From: Noviherbaspirillum malthae
GTDB lineage: Bacteria; Pseudomonadota; Gammaproteobacteria; Burkholderiales; Burkholderiaceae_D
Direction: 5' to 3'
Length of the DNA stretch: 64,000 nt
NCBI RefSeq assembly: GCF_015352985.1
Contig: NZ_JACYXF010000001.1
Span: 124,001 to 188,000 of the forward strand
The notes below the pieces were generated by a model that worked only from the letters and a program-made list of their open reading frames with translations, did not search any database and had not been told where the DNA came from. Below are positions 57,158-64,000 of this stretch, one piece after another. The translations under genes and the position numbers were made by a program. The stretch's first letter is position 1, and each line of letters begins with the position of its first letter.

Positions 57158-58731
57158 TGTTTTTCAAGGTATTGCGGCTTGCAAAAATTACCCGTGTGGC
57201 GCTCAAGTACGGCCTGGACAACATGGCCGTGTCCGGCCTGACCAGCCCGCGCATTGCGAAACTTCTCGATGCCCTCGTGTTCTGGCGCGACATTTCCACG
57301 CCGCGCGGCGTCAGGCTGCGCCGGGCGCTGGAAGAACTGGGGCCGATCTTCGTCAAGTTCGGGCAGGTGCTGTCGACGCGGCGCGACCTGATGCCGCCGG
57401 ATATCGTCGACGAGCTTGCCAAGCTGCAGGACAGAGTGCCGCCCTTCGATTCGAAGCTGGCGATCGCCCAGATCCGCAAGGCGCTGGGCGAGCATCCCGA
57501 CCAGCTGTTTGCCAGTTTCGATCCGGTGCCGGTGGCTTCCGCATCGATCGCCCAGGTGCACTTCGCCACCCTCAAGGACGGCACCCAGGTCGCGGTCAAG
57601 GTGCTGCGCCCCGGCATGAAGCGTTCCATCGACGAAGACATCGCGCTGATGCAGATCGCCGCCGGCCTGGTGGAAAAGCTGTGGGCCGACGGCCGCCGCC
57701 TGAAGCCGCGCGAGGTGGTCGCCGAGTTCGACAAGTATCTCCACGACGAGCTCGACCTGATGCGCGAGGCGGCCAATGCCAGCCAGCTGCGCCGTAACTT
57801 CATCGGTTCCGACCTGCTGCTGGTGCCGGAAATGTTCTGGGACTATTGCTCGACCTCGGTGATCGTGATGGAGCGCATGCGCGGCATCCCGATCTCGCAG
57901 ATCGACAGACTGGTGGCCGAAGGCGTGGACATGAAAAAGCTCTCGCGCGACGGTGTCGAAATCTTCTTCACCCAGGTATTTCGCGACGGCTTCTTCCATG
58001 CCGACATGCATCCGGGGAATATCCTGGTCTCGATCGAGCCGGAAACCTTCGGCCGCTACATCGCGCTGGACTTCGGCATCGTCGGCACGCTGACCGATTT
58101 CGACAAGGATTACCTGTCGCAGAATTTCCTCGCTTTCTTCCGCCGCGACTACAAGCGGGTGGCCGAAGCCCACATCGAATCCGGCTGGGCGCCCAAGGAA
58201 ACGCGGGTCGATGAGCTGGAGTCGGCGGTGCGGGCCTGCTGCGAACCGATCTTCGACCGGCCGCTGCGCGACATCTCCTTCGGCCAGGTGCTGCTGCGCC
58301 TGTTCCAGACCTCGCGCCGCTTCAACGTCGAAGTCCAGCCGCAGCTGGTCCTGCTGCAGAAAACCCTGCTCAACATCGAGGGCCTCGGCCGCCAGCTCGA
58401 TCCGGATCTCGATCTCTGGAAGACCGCCAAGCCCTACCTGGAGCGCTGGATGGAGGAGCAGATCGGCTGGCGCGGCATGCTGGCCCGCTTCAAGGAAGAG
58501 GCGCCGCATTACAACAAGGTCATTCCGCAATTGCCGCGCCTGGCGCATCATCTACTGACTGTCAAATCCGAAGAGCCGCGCGAAAATGCCGAGCTGCTGC
58601 GGCAGCTGATCGCCGAGCAGAGGCGCACCAACCTGCTGCTCGGCTTCGCGGTATATTTCGGCGGCGGACTGGCCGGCGGCATCCTGGTTACGCAGCTGTT
58701 GATGCGCTGGTATCACTTTCTGCATTGGTAA
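57157..58731 (+). CDS. ubiB: Ubiquinone biosynthesis regulatory kinase-like ATPase UbiB
   Basis: The 524-residue atypical kinase of the ADCK/COQ8 family carries the KxGQ signature ([20 protein letters not shown]), an Ala-rich loop in place of the Gly-rich loop ([12 protein letters not shown]), the catalytic [12 protein letters not shown] and metal-binding [10 protein letters not shown], and two C-terminal membrane helices ([20 protein letters not shown]). It supports ubiquinone synthesis at the inner membrane. It is coupled to ubiJ through the TGATG overlap. Confidence 0.96.
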   Translation: MFFKVLRLAKITRVALKYGLDNMAVSGLTSPRIAKLLDALVFWRDISTPRGVRLRRALEELGPIFVKFGQVLSTRRDLMPPDIVDELAKLQDRVPPFDSKLAIAQIRKALGEHPDQLFASFDPVPVASASIAQVHFATLKDGTQVAVKVLRPGMKRSIDEDIALMQIAAGLVEKLWADGRRLKPREVVAEFDKYLHDELDLMREAANASQLRRNFIGSDLLLVPEMFWDYCSTSVIVMERMRGIPISQIDRLVAEGVDMKKLSRDGVEIFFTQVFRDGFFHADMHPGNILVSIEPETFGRYIALDFGIVGTLTDFDKDYLSQNFLAFFRRDYKRVAEAHIESGWAPKETRVDELESAVRACCEPIFDRPLRDISFGQVLLRLFQTSRRFNVEVQPQLVLLQKTLLNIEGLGRQLDPDLDLWKTAKPYLERWMEEQIGWRGMLARFKEEAPHYNKVIPQLPRLAHHLLTVKSEEPRENAELLRQLIAEQRRTNLLLGFAVYFGGGLAGGILVTQLLMRWYHFLHW

Positions 58732-58740
58732 CATCGGTAA

Positions 58741-59343
58741 ATGATGGCGACAACCTTCGACAGCCGCGATCCCATGGCGCCGGAATTCTGGTCCGAGCGT
58801 TTCGAGAAGCAGTTCACGCCCTGGGACCTCGGCGGCGTGCCCCGGGCCCTGCGGGATTTCGTGGCGCGCTCGCCCGCGCCGCTCGCCACCCTGATACCGG
58901 GCTGCGGCACCGGTTATGAAGTCGTTCATCTGGCCGAAGCCGGCTGGGACGTCACCGCCATCGATTTTTCCGAGGCCGCCGTGGCCGCCGCGCAGGCTGC
59001 CGCCGGCAAATGGGCCGACCGCATCCTGACCGCCGATTTCTTCACCTTCGCACCGGCACGCGCGCCGCAGCTGATCTACGAGCGCGCCTTCCTCTGCGCA
59101 TTGCCGCGCGCTCGCTGGCCCGCCGTGGTTCAGCGCTGGTCGGAACTGCTGGCGCCCGGCGCGCTTCTTGCTGGATTTTTCTATTTCGACAAATCGCCGA
59201 AGGGGCCGCCTTTCGGTGCATCGGAAGAAGAATTGCATCATCTTCTGGCAACGCATTTCGAGCGCATCGAGGATGCCGCCGTCTCCGACTCCGTGCCGGT
59301 ATTCGCCGGCAAGGAACGCTGGCAGGTCTGGCGGCGGAAGTGA
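58741..59343 (+). CDS. TPMT-family SAM-dependent methyltransferase
   Basis: The 200-residue protein matches the thiopurine S-methyltransferase family: FWSERFEKQFTPWDLGGVP, SAM motif TLIPGCGTGYEVVHLAEAGW, VTAIDFSEAAV and the C-terminal HFERIEDAAVSDSVPVFAGK. Bacterial TPMT relatives methylate sulphur, selenium or tellurium compounds, though the natural substrate here is unknown. A second in-frame ATG follows directly. It lies nine bases downstream of ubiB, so it may be co-transcribed. Confidence 0.87.
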   Translation: MMATTFDSRDPMAPEFWSERFEKQFTPWDLGGVPRALRDFVARSPAPLATLIPGCGTGYEVVHLAEAGWDVTAIDFSEAAVAAAQAAAGKWADRILTADFFTFAPARAPQLIYERAFLCALPRARWPAVVQRWSELLAPGALLAGFFYFDKSPKGPPFGASEEELHHLLATHFERIEDAAVSDSVPVFAGKERWQVWRRK

Positions 59344-59421
59344 ACGTCGGCGAACGCAGGCAAACGTAGACGATAGGCGACGCCATCGCCAGGATTTTGT
59401 TCACCACGGAGAACGCGCCGC

Positions 59422-59427
59422 TATAAT
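59422..59427 (+). promoter_or_regulatory. Candidate -10 box for the symporter gene
   Basis: TATAAT stands 56 bases before the ATG, with TTGTTC (59397-59402) 19 bases upstream as a weak -35. Confidence 0.4.
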
Positions 59428-59482
59428 GCCGGCAAACAATTTCCGCCAATTTCCGCCGACCGTTCTTGATCAAGGATCGCCG

Positions 59483-60916
59483 ATGAACACTCTGCTCTGG
59501 TTTGTTGTTCTCTACTGGATAATTTCCGTCGGCATCGGCATTTATGCCGCCCGCCGCGTCAAGAACTCCAAGGATTTCGCGGTCGCCGGCAGGTCGCTGC
59601 CCATGTATGTGGTCACCGCAACCGTGTTCGCTACCTGGTTCGGCTCCGAGACGGTGCTTGGCATCTCCTCTACCTTCGTCAAGGAAGGCCTGCGCGGCGT
59701 GATTTCCGATCCGTTCGGTTCCTCGCTCTGCCTGGTCCTGGTCGGCCTGTTCTTTGCCCGTCCGCTATACCGGATGAATCTCCTGACCATCGGCGACTTC
59801 TTCCGCAACAAGTACGGACGCACGGTGGAAGTGCTGATCACGATGTGCATCGTGGTGTCCTATCTCGGCTGGGTGGCGGCGCAGATCAAGGCCCTCGGCC
59901 TGGTCTTCAGCGTGGTGTCGGGCGGCTATATCTCGATGGAGGCCGGCATGGTCATCGGTGCCGCCAGCGTGCTGATCTATACCCTGATGGGCGGCATGTG
60001 GTCGGTGGCGATCACCGATTTCCTGCAGATGATCATCATTGTGATCGGCATGCTCTACATCGGCTGGGAAGTGTCCGGCATGGCCGGCGGCGCCGGCGCG
60101 GTGATCGCGCATGCCGCCGAGGCCGGCAAGCTGGATCTCTGGCCGGAGCCGACGGGCAGGGAAATCCTCTGGTTCTTCGCCGCCTGGATCACCATGATGC
60201 TGGGTTCGATCCCGCAGCAGGACGTATTCCAGCGGGTCGCCTCGTCCAAGAATGAAAAGATCGCCGGCAATGCCTCGGTGCTGGGCGGCGTGCTGTATTT
60301 CTGCTTCGCCTTCATTCCGATGTTCCTTGCCTACTCGGCAACCCTGATCGATCCCAAGATGGTGGCCGGCCTGATCGACGTCGATCCGCAGCTCATCCTG
60401 CCCACGCTCATCATGACCAAGGTGCCGGTGTTTGCCCAGGTAATGTTCTTCGGCGCGCTGCTGTCGGCCATCAAGAGCTGCGCCAGCGCCACGCTGCTCG
60501 CGCCTTCGGTTACCTTCACCGAAAACATCCTGAAGGGCATGCTGCCGAGCCAGACCGACAAGCAATTCCTGCTGACGATGCGCATCGTGGTGGTGATCTT
60601 CACCGCGGTCGTGACGACCTTCGCGATGAATACCGAATCGAGCATCTTCAAGATGGTCGAGAATGCCTACAAGGTCACGCTGGTGGCCGCCTTCGTGCCG
60701 CTCGCCTTCGGCCTCTACTGGAAGCGCGCCACCCGCCAGGGTGCGCTCGGCGCCATCGTCCTCGGTCTGAGCACCTGGGTGCTGATGGAGCTGTTCGGCG
60801 GGGAAGAGGCCTACTGGCCGCCGCAACTGGTCGGCTTCCTGTTCAGCCTCGGCGGCATGCTGGCCGGTTCGCTGCTGACGCAGCCGCAGCAGCGCCAGGC
60901 AACGGTGCCTCAATAA
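59483..60916 (+). CDS. Sodium:solute symporter family transporter
   Basis: The 477-residue protein has about thirteen membrane helices and the SSS family layout: LYWIISVGIGIYAARRVKNS, FAVAGRSLPMYVVTATVFAT, TWFGSETVLGISSTFVKEGL (unwound first helix), TLMGGMWSVAITDFLQMII (sodium-site helix) and GSIPQQDVFQRVASSKNEKI. It moves a small solute with sodium; the substrate cannot be told from sequence (proline, pantothenate or carboxylates are all possible). ATG 59483 follows an AAGGATC stretch. The 3' gap contains a large inverted repeat. Confidence 0.9.
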   Translation: MNTLLWFVVLYWIISVGIGIYAARRVKNSKDFAVAGRSLPMYVVTATVFATWFGSETVLGISSTFVKEGLRGVISDPFGSSLCLVLVGLFFARPLYRMNLLTIGDFFRNKYGRTVEVLITMCIVVSYLGWVAAQIKALGLVFSVVSGGYISMEAGMVIGAASVLIYTLMGGMWSVAITDFLQMIIIVIGMLYIGWEVSGMAGGAGAVIAHAAEAGKLDLWPEPTGREILWFFAAWITMMLGSIPQQDVFQRVASSKNEKIAGNASVLGGVLYFCFAFIPMFLAYSATLIDPKMVAGLIDVDPQLILPTLIMTKVPVFAQVMFFGALLSAIKSCASATLLAPSVTFTENILKGMLPSQTDKQFLLTMRIVVVIFTAVVTTFAMNTESSIFKMVENAYKVTLVAAFVPLAFGLYWKRATRQGALGAIVLGLSTWVLMELFGGEEAYWPPQLVGFLFSLGGMLAGSLLTQPQQRQATVPQ

Positions 60917-60969
60917 GGCATACGGAAAGGCGGCCGGCAGGCCGCCTCCGGGTTGCCGCCATCAGCTTC

Positions 60970-61033
60970 ATGACGAAAGCCGCAGACCGTTCCGCGGCTT
61001 TCGTCATTGATGGACAGGCTGTCAATGACGAAA
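60970..61033 (+). promoter_or_regulatory. Competing hairpins between symporter and fmdB-like genes
   Basis: Segment A, ATGACGAAAGCCGC (60970-60983), pairs perfectly with segment B, GCGGCTTTCGTCAT (60994-61007). The right part of B, TTTCGTCATTGA (60999-61010), pairs equally well with segment C, TCAATGACGAAA (61022-61033). A-B and B-C cannot form together. Neither is followed by a T-run, so this is not a simple terminator. Confidence 0.55.
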
Positions 61034-61075
61034 TGCCCAAAGTAAATCAGTCCGCAACGTCCTGCCGAAAGCCTT

Positions 61076-61081
61076 TATAAT
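61076..61081 (+). promoter_or_regulatory. Candidate -10 box for the fmdB-like gene
   Basis: TATAAT stands 34 bases before ATG 61116, downstream of the competing hairpins. No clear -35 is seen at 16-18 bases. Confidence 0.4.
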
Positions 61082-61115
61082 TCAGGGTTTTGGATGATTT
61101 TTGCGGGGTTTTTCC

Positions 61116-61457
61116 ATGCCAATTTATGCTTATCGCTGCGAATCCTGCGGTTTCGCTAAAGACGTATTGCAAAAAGTGTCCGACGCGCCATTGACGGACT
61201 GCCCGTCCTGCGCCAAAAGCACCTTCAAGAAGCAGCTGACCGCGGCCGGTTTCCAGCTCAAGGGCACCGGCTGGTACGTGACCGATTTCCGCAATGGCAG
61301 CGGCGGCAGCGGCGGCACGTCGGCGCCGGCCGCTTCGTCGACTGCGTCGACCGCGGCTCCGGCTGCCGGAGCCAACAAGCCTGCGTCGGGTGGTTCCGGT
61401 TCCGATTCCGGCACGGCGGCAAGCTCGTCGAGCTCCACTGCCGCATCGGCCACTTGA
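61116..61457 (+). CDS. FmdB-family zinc-ribbon protein
   Basis: The 113-residue protein starts MPIYAYRCESCGFAKDVLQK and has two CxxC pairs (CESC and CPSC) forming a small zinc ribbon typical of the FmdB regulatory family, then a long low-complexity Ser/Ala/Gly/Thr tail (from about residue 58). The family's function is unclear; the name comes from amidase operons. It lies 40 bases upstream of the DUF502 gene, and an FmdB-DUF502-aspS order is common in betaproteobacteria. Confidence 0.9.
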   Translation: MPIYAYRCESCGFAKDVLQKVSDAPLTDCPSCAKSTFKKQLTAAGFQLKGTGWYVTDFRNGSGGSGGTSAPAASSTASTAAPAAGANKPASGGSGSDSGTAASSSSSTAASAT

Positions 61458-61497
61458 CGAAAGAACACGCCCGCGACGCTCACGGACAACCACCACC

Positions 61498-62133
61498 ATG
61501 CGCAAATATTTTGTCACCGGCCTGCTGATTCTCGTTCCGCTTGCAATCACGCTGTGGGTGCTTAACCTGATCATCAGCACGATGGACCAGTCGCTCCTGC
61601 TGCTGCCGGAACGCTGGCAGCCGAAGCAGCTGATCGGCTTCCATATTCCCGGCATGGGGACGATACTGACGCTGGTGGTGATCTTCCTGACCGGCTTGCT
61701 GACCCGTAACTTCATCGGCAAGAAACTGGTGTACGCATGGGAATTGCTGCTGACCCGCATTCCTGTCGTCAATTCGATCTACTCGAGCGTCAAGCAGGTT
61801 TCGGACACGCTGTTTTCCTCGTCCGGCAATGCATTCCGCAAGGCGATGCTGGTGCAGTATCCGCGCCAGGGTTCCTGGACCATCGCCTTCCTCACCGGCA
61901 CGCCCGGCGGCGATGTGCGGAACCATCTGGTGGGCGACTATATCAGCGTCTATGTGCCTACGACGCCGAACCCGACCTCGGGATTCTTCCTGATGATGCC
62001 GCGTTCGGATGCCATCGAACTGGACATGACCGTCGACGAAGCGCTGAAGTACATCGTCTCGATGGGCGTGGTGTCGCCCGAATACGTGGTCGCCGCATCC
62101 AGGAACCTGAAGGCGGTTCCGCCGCAAATCTGA
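61498..62133 (+). CDS. DUF502 membrane protein
   Basis: The 211-residue protein has two N-terminal membrane helices (YFVTGLLILVPLAITLWVLN and TILTLVVIFLTGLLTRNFIG) and a conserved soluble domain (RIPVVNSIYSSVKQVSDTLF, NPTSGFFLMMPRSDAIELDM). DUF502 proteins are widespread and not characterised. It lies between the fmdB-like gene and aspS on the same strand, 94 bases before aspS. Confidence 0.9.
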   Translation: MRKYFVTGLLILVPLAITLWVLNLIISTMDQSLLLLPERWQPKQLIGFHIPGMGTILTLVVIFLTGLLTRNFIGKKLVYAWELLLTRIPVVNSIYSSVKQVSDTLFSSSGNAFRKAMLVQYPRQGSWTIAFLTGTPGGDVRNHLVGDYISVYVPTTPNPTSGFFLMMPRSDAIELDMTVDEALKYIVSMGVVSPEYVVAASRNLKAVPPQI

Positions 62134-62227
62134 TACCGAATACAAGCGTTTTTCCCGGGGTCCCGACCGGCAGCCCATGACGGCGGCAACGGGATCATCC
62201 CAAAGAATCTGAAACTGGAAACTGAAC

Positions 62228-64000
62228 ATGTCTATGCGAACCCATTATTGCGGCCTCGTCACCGAGGAGCTTCTCGGCCAAACCGTCAGCCTGTGCGGCT
62301 GGGTGCATCGCCGGCGCGACCACGGCGGCGTGATCTTCATCGACCTGCGTGACCGCGAAGGCCTGGTGCAGGTCGTCTGCGATCCGGATCGCGCCGACGT
62401 ATTCAAGACCGCCGAAGCGGTGCGCAACGAGTATTGCGTGCGCATCACCGGCCTGGTGCGCAACCGTCCGGAAGGCACCACCAACGCCAACCTCAAGTCC
62501 GGCAAGATCGAAGTGCTGGCGCACAACCTGGAAGTGCTGAACGCCTCGGTCACGCCGCCGTTCCAACTCGACGACGACAACCTGTCCGAGACCACCCGCC
62601 TGACGCACCGCGTGCTCGACCTGCGCCGCCCGCAAATGCAGAACAACCTGCGCCTGCGCTACAAGGTCACGATGGAAGTACGCAAGTTCCTCGACGCCAA
62701 CGGCTTCATCGACATCGAAACGCCGATGCTGACCAAGTCCACGCCGGAAGGCGCGCGCGACTACCTGGTGCCGTCGCGCGTCAACGCCGGCCACTTCTTC
62801 GCGCTGCCGCAGTCGCCGCAGCTCTTCAAGCAGCTGCTGATGGTCGCCAACTTCGACCGCTACTACCAGATCACCAAGTGCTTCCGCGACGAAGACCTGC
62901 GCGCCGACCGCCAGCCGGAATTCACCCAGATCGACTGCGAAACCTCGTTCATGAACGAGCAGGAAATCCGTGACATGTTCGAAGGCATGATTCGCGGCGT
63001 GTTCAAGAACGTGCTCGACATCGACCTGCCGAACCCATTCCCGGTGATGGAATACGCGGAAGCGATGGGCCTCTACGGCTCCGACAAGCCGGACATGCGC
63101 GTCAAGCTGCAGTTCACCGACCTTACCGCAGTGATGAAGGACGTTGACTTCAAGGTCTTCTCCGGCGCCGCCAACATGGAAGGCGGCCGCGTGGTCGGCC
63201 TGCGCGTTCCGGGCGGCGGCGCGATGCCGCGTTCCGAGATCGATGCCTACACCCAGTTCGTCGCCATCTACGGCGCCAAGGGCCTGGCCTACATCAAGGT
63301 CAATGAAAAGGCCAAGGGCCGCGATGGTCTGCAGTCGCCGATCGTCAAGAACATCCACGACGCCGCGCTCAATGCCATCATCGAGCAGACCGGCGCCCAG
63401 GACGGCGACCTGATCTTCTTCGGCGCCGACAAGGCTAAGGTGGTCAACGACGCGATCGGCGCCCTGCGCGTGAAGATCGGCCACAGCGATTTCGGCAAGA
63501 AGAGCGGCCTGTTCGAGGACACCTGGAAGCCGCTGTGGGTCGTCGACTTCCCGATGTTCGAGTACGACGAAGACGGCCAGCGCTACGTTGCCGCCCACCA
63601 TCCGTTCACCTCGCCCAAGGACGGTCATGAAGACCTGCTGGAAACCGATCCGGGCAAGGCGCTTGCAAAAGCCTATGACATGGTGCTCAACGGCTGGGAA
63701 CTGGGTGGCGGTTCGGTCCGTATCCATCGCGCCGACGTGCAGAGCAAGGTGTTCCGCGCGCTCAAGATTGATGCCGAGGAAGCGCAGCTTAAGTTCGGCT
63801 TCCTGCTCGATGCGCTGCAGTACGGCGCGCCACCGCACGGCGGCCTGGCATTCGGCCTCGACCGCATCGTCACCATGATGACCGGCGCCGAATCGATCCG
63901 CGACGTGATCGCTTTCCCGAAGACTCAGCGTGCACAGTGCCTGCTGACCCACGCGCCGTCCGAAGTCGACGAGAAGCAGCTGCGCGAGCTGCATATCCGC
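62228..64000 (+). CDS. aspS: Aspartyl-tRNA synthetase (3' end outside window)
   Basis: About 591 residues are visible, nearly the whole class IIb bacterial-type enzyme. It has the anticodon-binding OB domain ([20 protein letters not shown]), motif 2 region [20 protein letters not shown], the bacterial GAD insertion, and motif 3 [15 protein letters not shown]; the substrate-binding [14 protein letters not shown] is intact. It charges tRNA-Asp, and in organisms lacking AsnRS also tRNA-Asn for GatCAB; which applies here cannot be decided. The frame is still open at the edge after ELHIR, close to the expected end. ATG 62228 is used; another ATG lies two codons on. Confidence 0.97.
   Translation, partial: MSMRTHYCGLVTEELLGQTVSLCGWVHRRRDHGGVIFIDLRDREGLVQVVCDPDRADVFKTAEAVRNEYCVRITGLVRNRPEGTTNANLKSGKIEVLAHNLEVLNASVTPPFQLDDDNLSETTRLTHRVLDLRRPQMQNNLRLRYKVTMEVRKFLDANGFIDIETPMLTKSTPEGARDYLVPSRVNAGHFFALPQSPQLFKQLLMVANFDRYYQITKCFRDEDLRADRQPEFTQIDCETSFMNEQEIRDMFEGMIRGVFKNVLDIDLPNPFPVMEYAEAMGLYGSDKPDMRVKLQFTDLTAVMKDVDFKVFSGAANMEGGRVVGLRVPGGGAMPRSEIDAYTQFVAIYGAKGLAYIKVNEKAKGRDGLQSPIVKNIHDAALNAIIEQTGAQDGDLIFFGADKAKVVNDAIGALRVKIGHSDFGKKSGLFEDTWKPLWVVDFPMFEYDEDGQRYVAAHHPFTSPKDGHEDLLETDPGKALAKAYDMVLNGWELGGGSVRIHRADVQSKVFRALKIDAEEAQLKFGFLLDALQYGAPPHGGLAFGLDRIVTMMTGAESIRDVIAFPKTQRAQCLLTHAPSEVDEKQLRELHIR

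Noticed and set aside
62195..63994. A 599-codon minus-strand frame opposite aspS
   Set aside because: Antisense to the conserved synthetase, without motifs.

Overview
The window is 64 kb of high-GC bacterial chromosome, densely packed with housekeeping genes. Gene content and order point to a betaproteobacterium of the Burkholderiales, most likely Oxalobacteraceae (an inference, not tested). The main pointers are coxB-coxA-ctaG-coxC followed by SURF1-ctaA-ctaB-SCO, ftsY-ftsE-ftsX next to rpoH, the lolB-ispE-tRNA-Gln-prs-rplY-pth string, ptsN-hprK-rapZ, and ubiE-ubiJ-ubiB. No rRNA, CRISPR array, integrase, transposase or phage gene was seen. LAYOUT: 1-3.4 kb holds a secreted beta-rich protein (cut by the window edge), a MerR-B12 photoreceptor-like regulator of the CarH/LitR type, and a diiron acyl-ACP desaturase-like protein. 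3.5-8.3 kb holds an LPS heptose adenylyltransferase, asparaginase II, two periplasmic copper proteins (DUF411 and PCuAC), trmL, comF and a BioC-like methyltransferase. 8.5-18 kb is a complete aa3-type cytochrome c oxidase locus: structural genes coxB (with a fused cytochrome c), coxA and coxC; copper delivery by CtaG, SCO and a second SCO-like protein; SURF1; and heme A synthesis by CtaB and CtaA. 18-22 kb holds rpoH under a perfect CIRCE operator, and ftsX, ftsE and ftsY. 22-26.6 kb holds a pair of M16 peptidases, rsmD, coaD and a 2[4Fe-4S] ferredoxin. 26.6-37 kb, read leftward, holds a diguanylate cyclase, a MOSC protein, ychF, a patatin, pth, rplY, prs, tRNA-Gln(TTG), ispE, lolB and a TPR lipoprotein. 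37-41 kb holds mutM, a bacterial dynamin-like GTPase and mutY. 41-46 kb, read leftward, holds a membrane diguanylate cyclase, a ~300 bp nested inverted-repeat element, a LON-domain protein, rapZ, hprK and ptsN. 46-49.5 kb holds queF, ilvA and a YqaA-type membrane protein. 49.6-53.6 kb is one very large FAD/Fe-S oxidoreductase. 53.6-64 kb holds a HIT protein, DUF971, ubiE, a Tim44-like protein, ubiJ, ubiB, a TPMT-like methyltransferase, a sodium:solute symporter, an FmdB-type zinc ribbon, DUF502 and the start of aspS. HOW IT WORKS TOGETHER: much of the window serves aerobic respiration. It covers the terminal oxidase with its copper and heme A assembly line, ubiquinone synthesis (UbiE, UbiJ, UbiB), and probably the large flavin/Fe-S dehydrogenase feeding the chain. 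The two copper proteins beside the oxidase locus fit copper supply. Envelope functions (LolB, FtsEX, FtsY, heptose synthesis), translation (Pth, L25, tRNA-Gln, AspRS, TrmL, RsmD) and base-excision repair (MutM, MutY) make up most of the rest. No clearly new multi-gene system was found. The best leads are the CarH-like regulator with its neighbours, the nested inverted-repeat element at 42.6-42.9 kb, competing hairpins upstream of the fmdB-like gene, an intra-operon hairpin plus a tiny membrane protein in the cox operon, and the CIRCE-rpoH arrangement.
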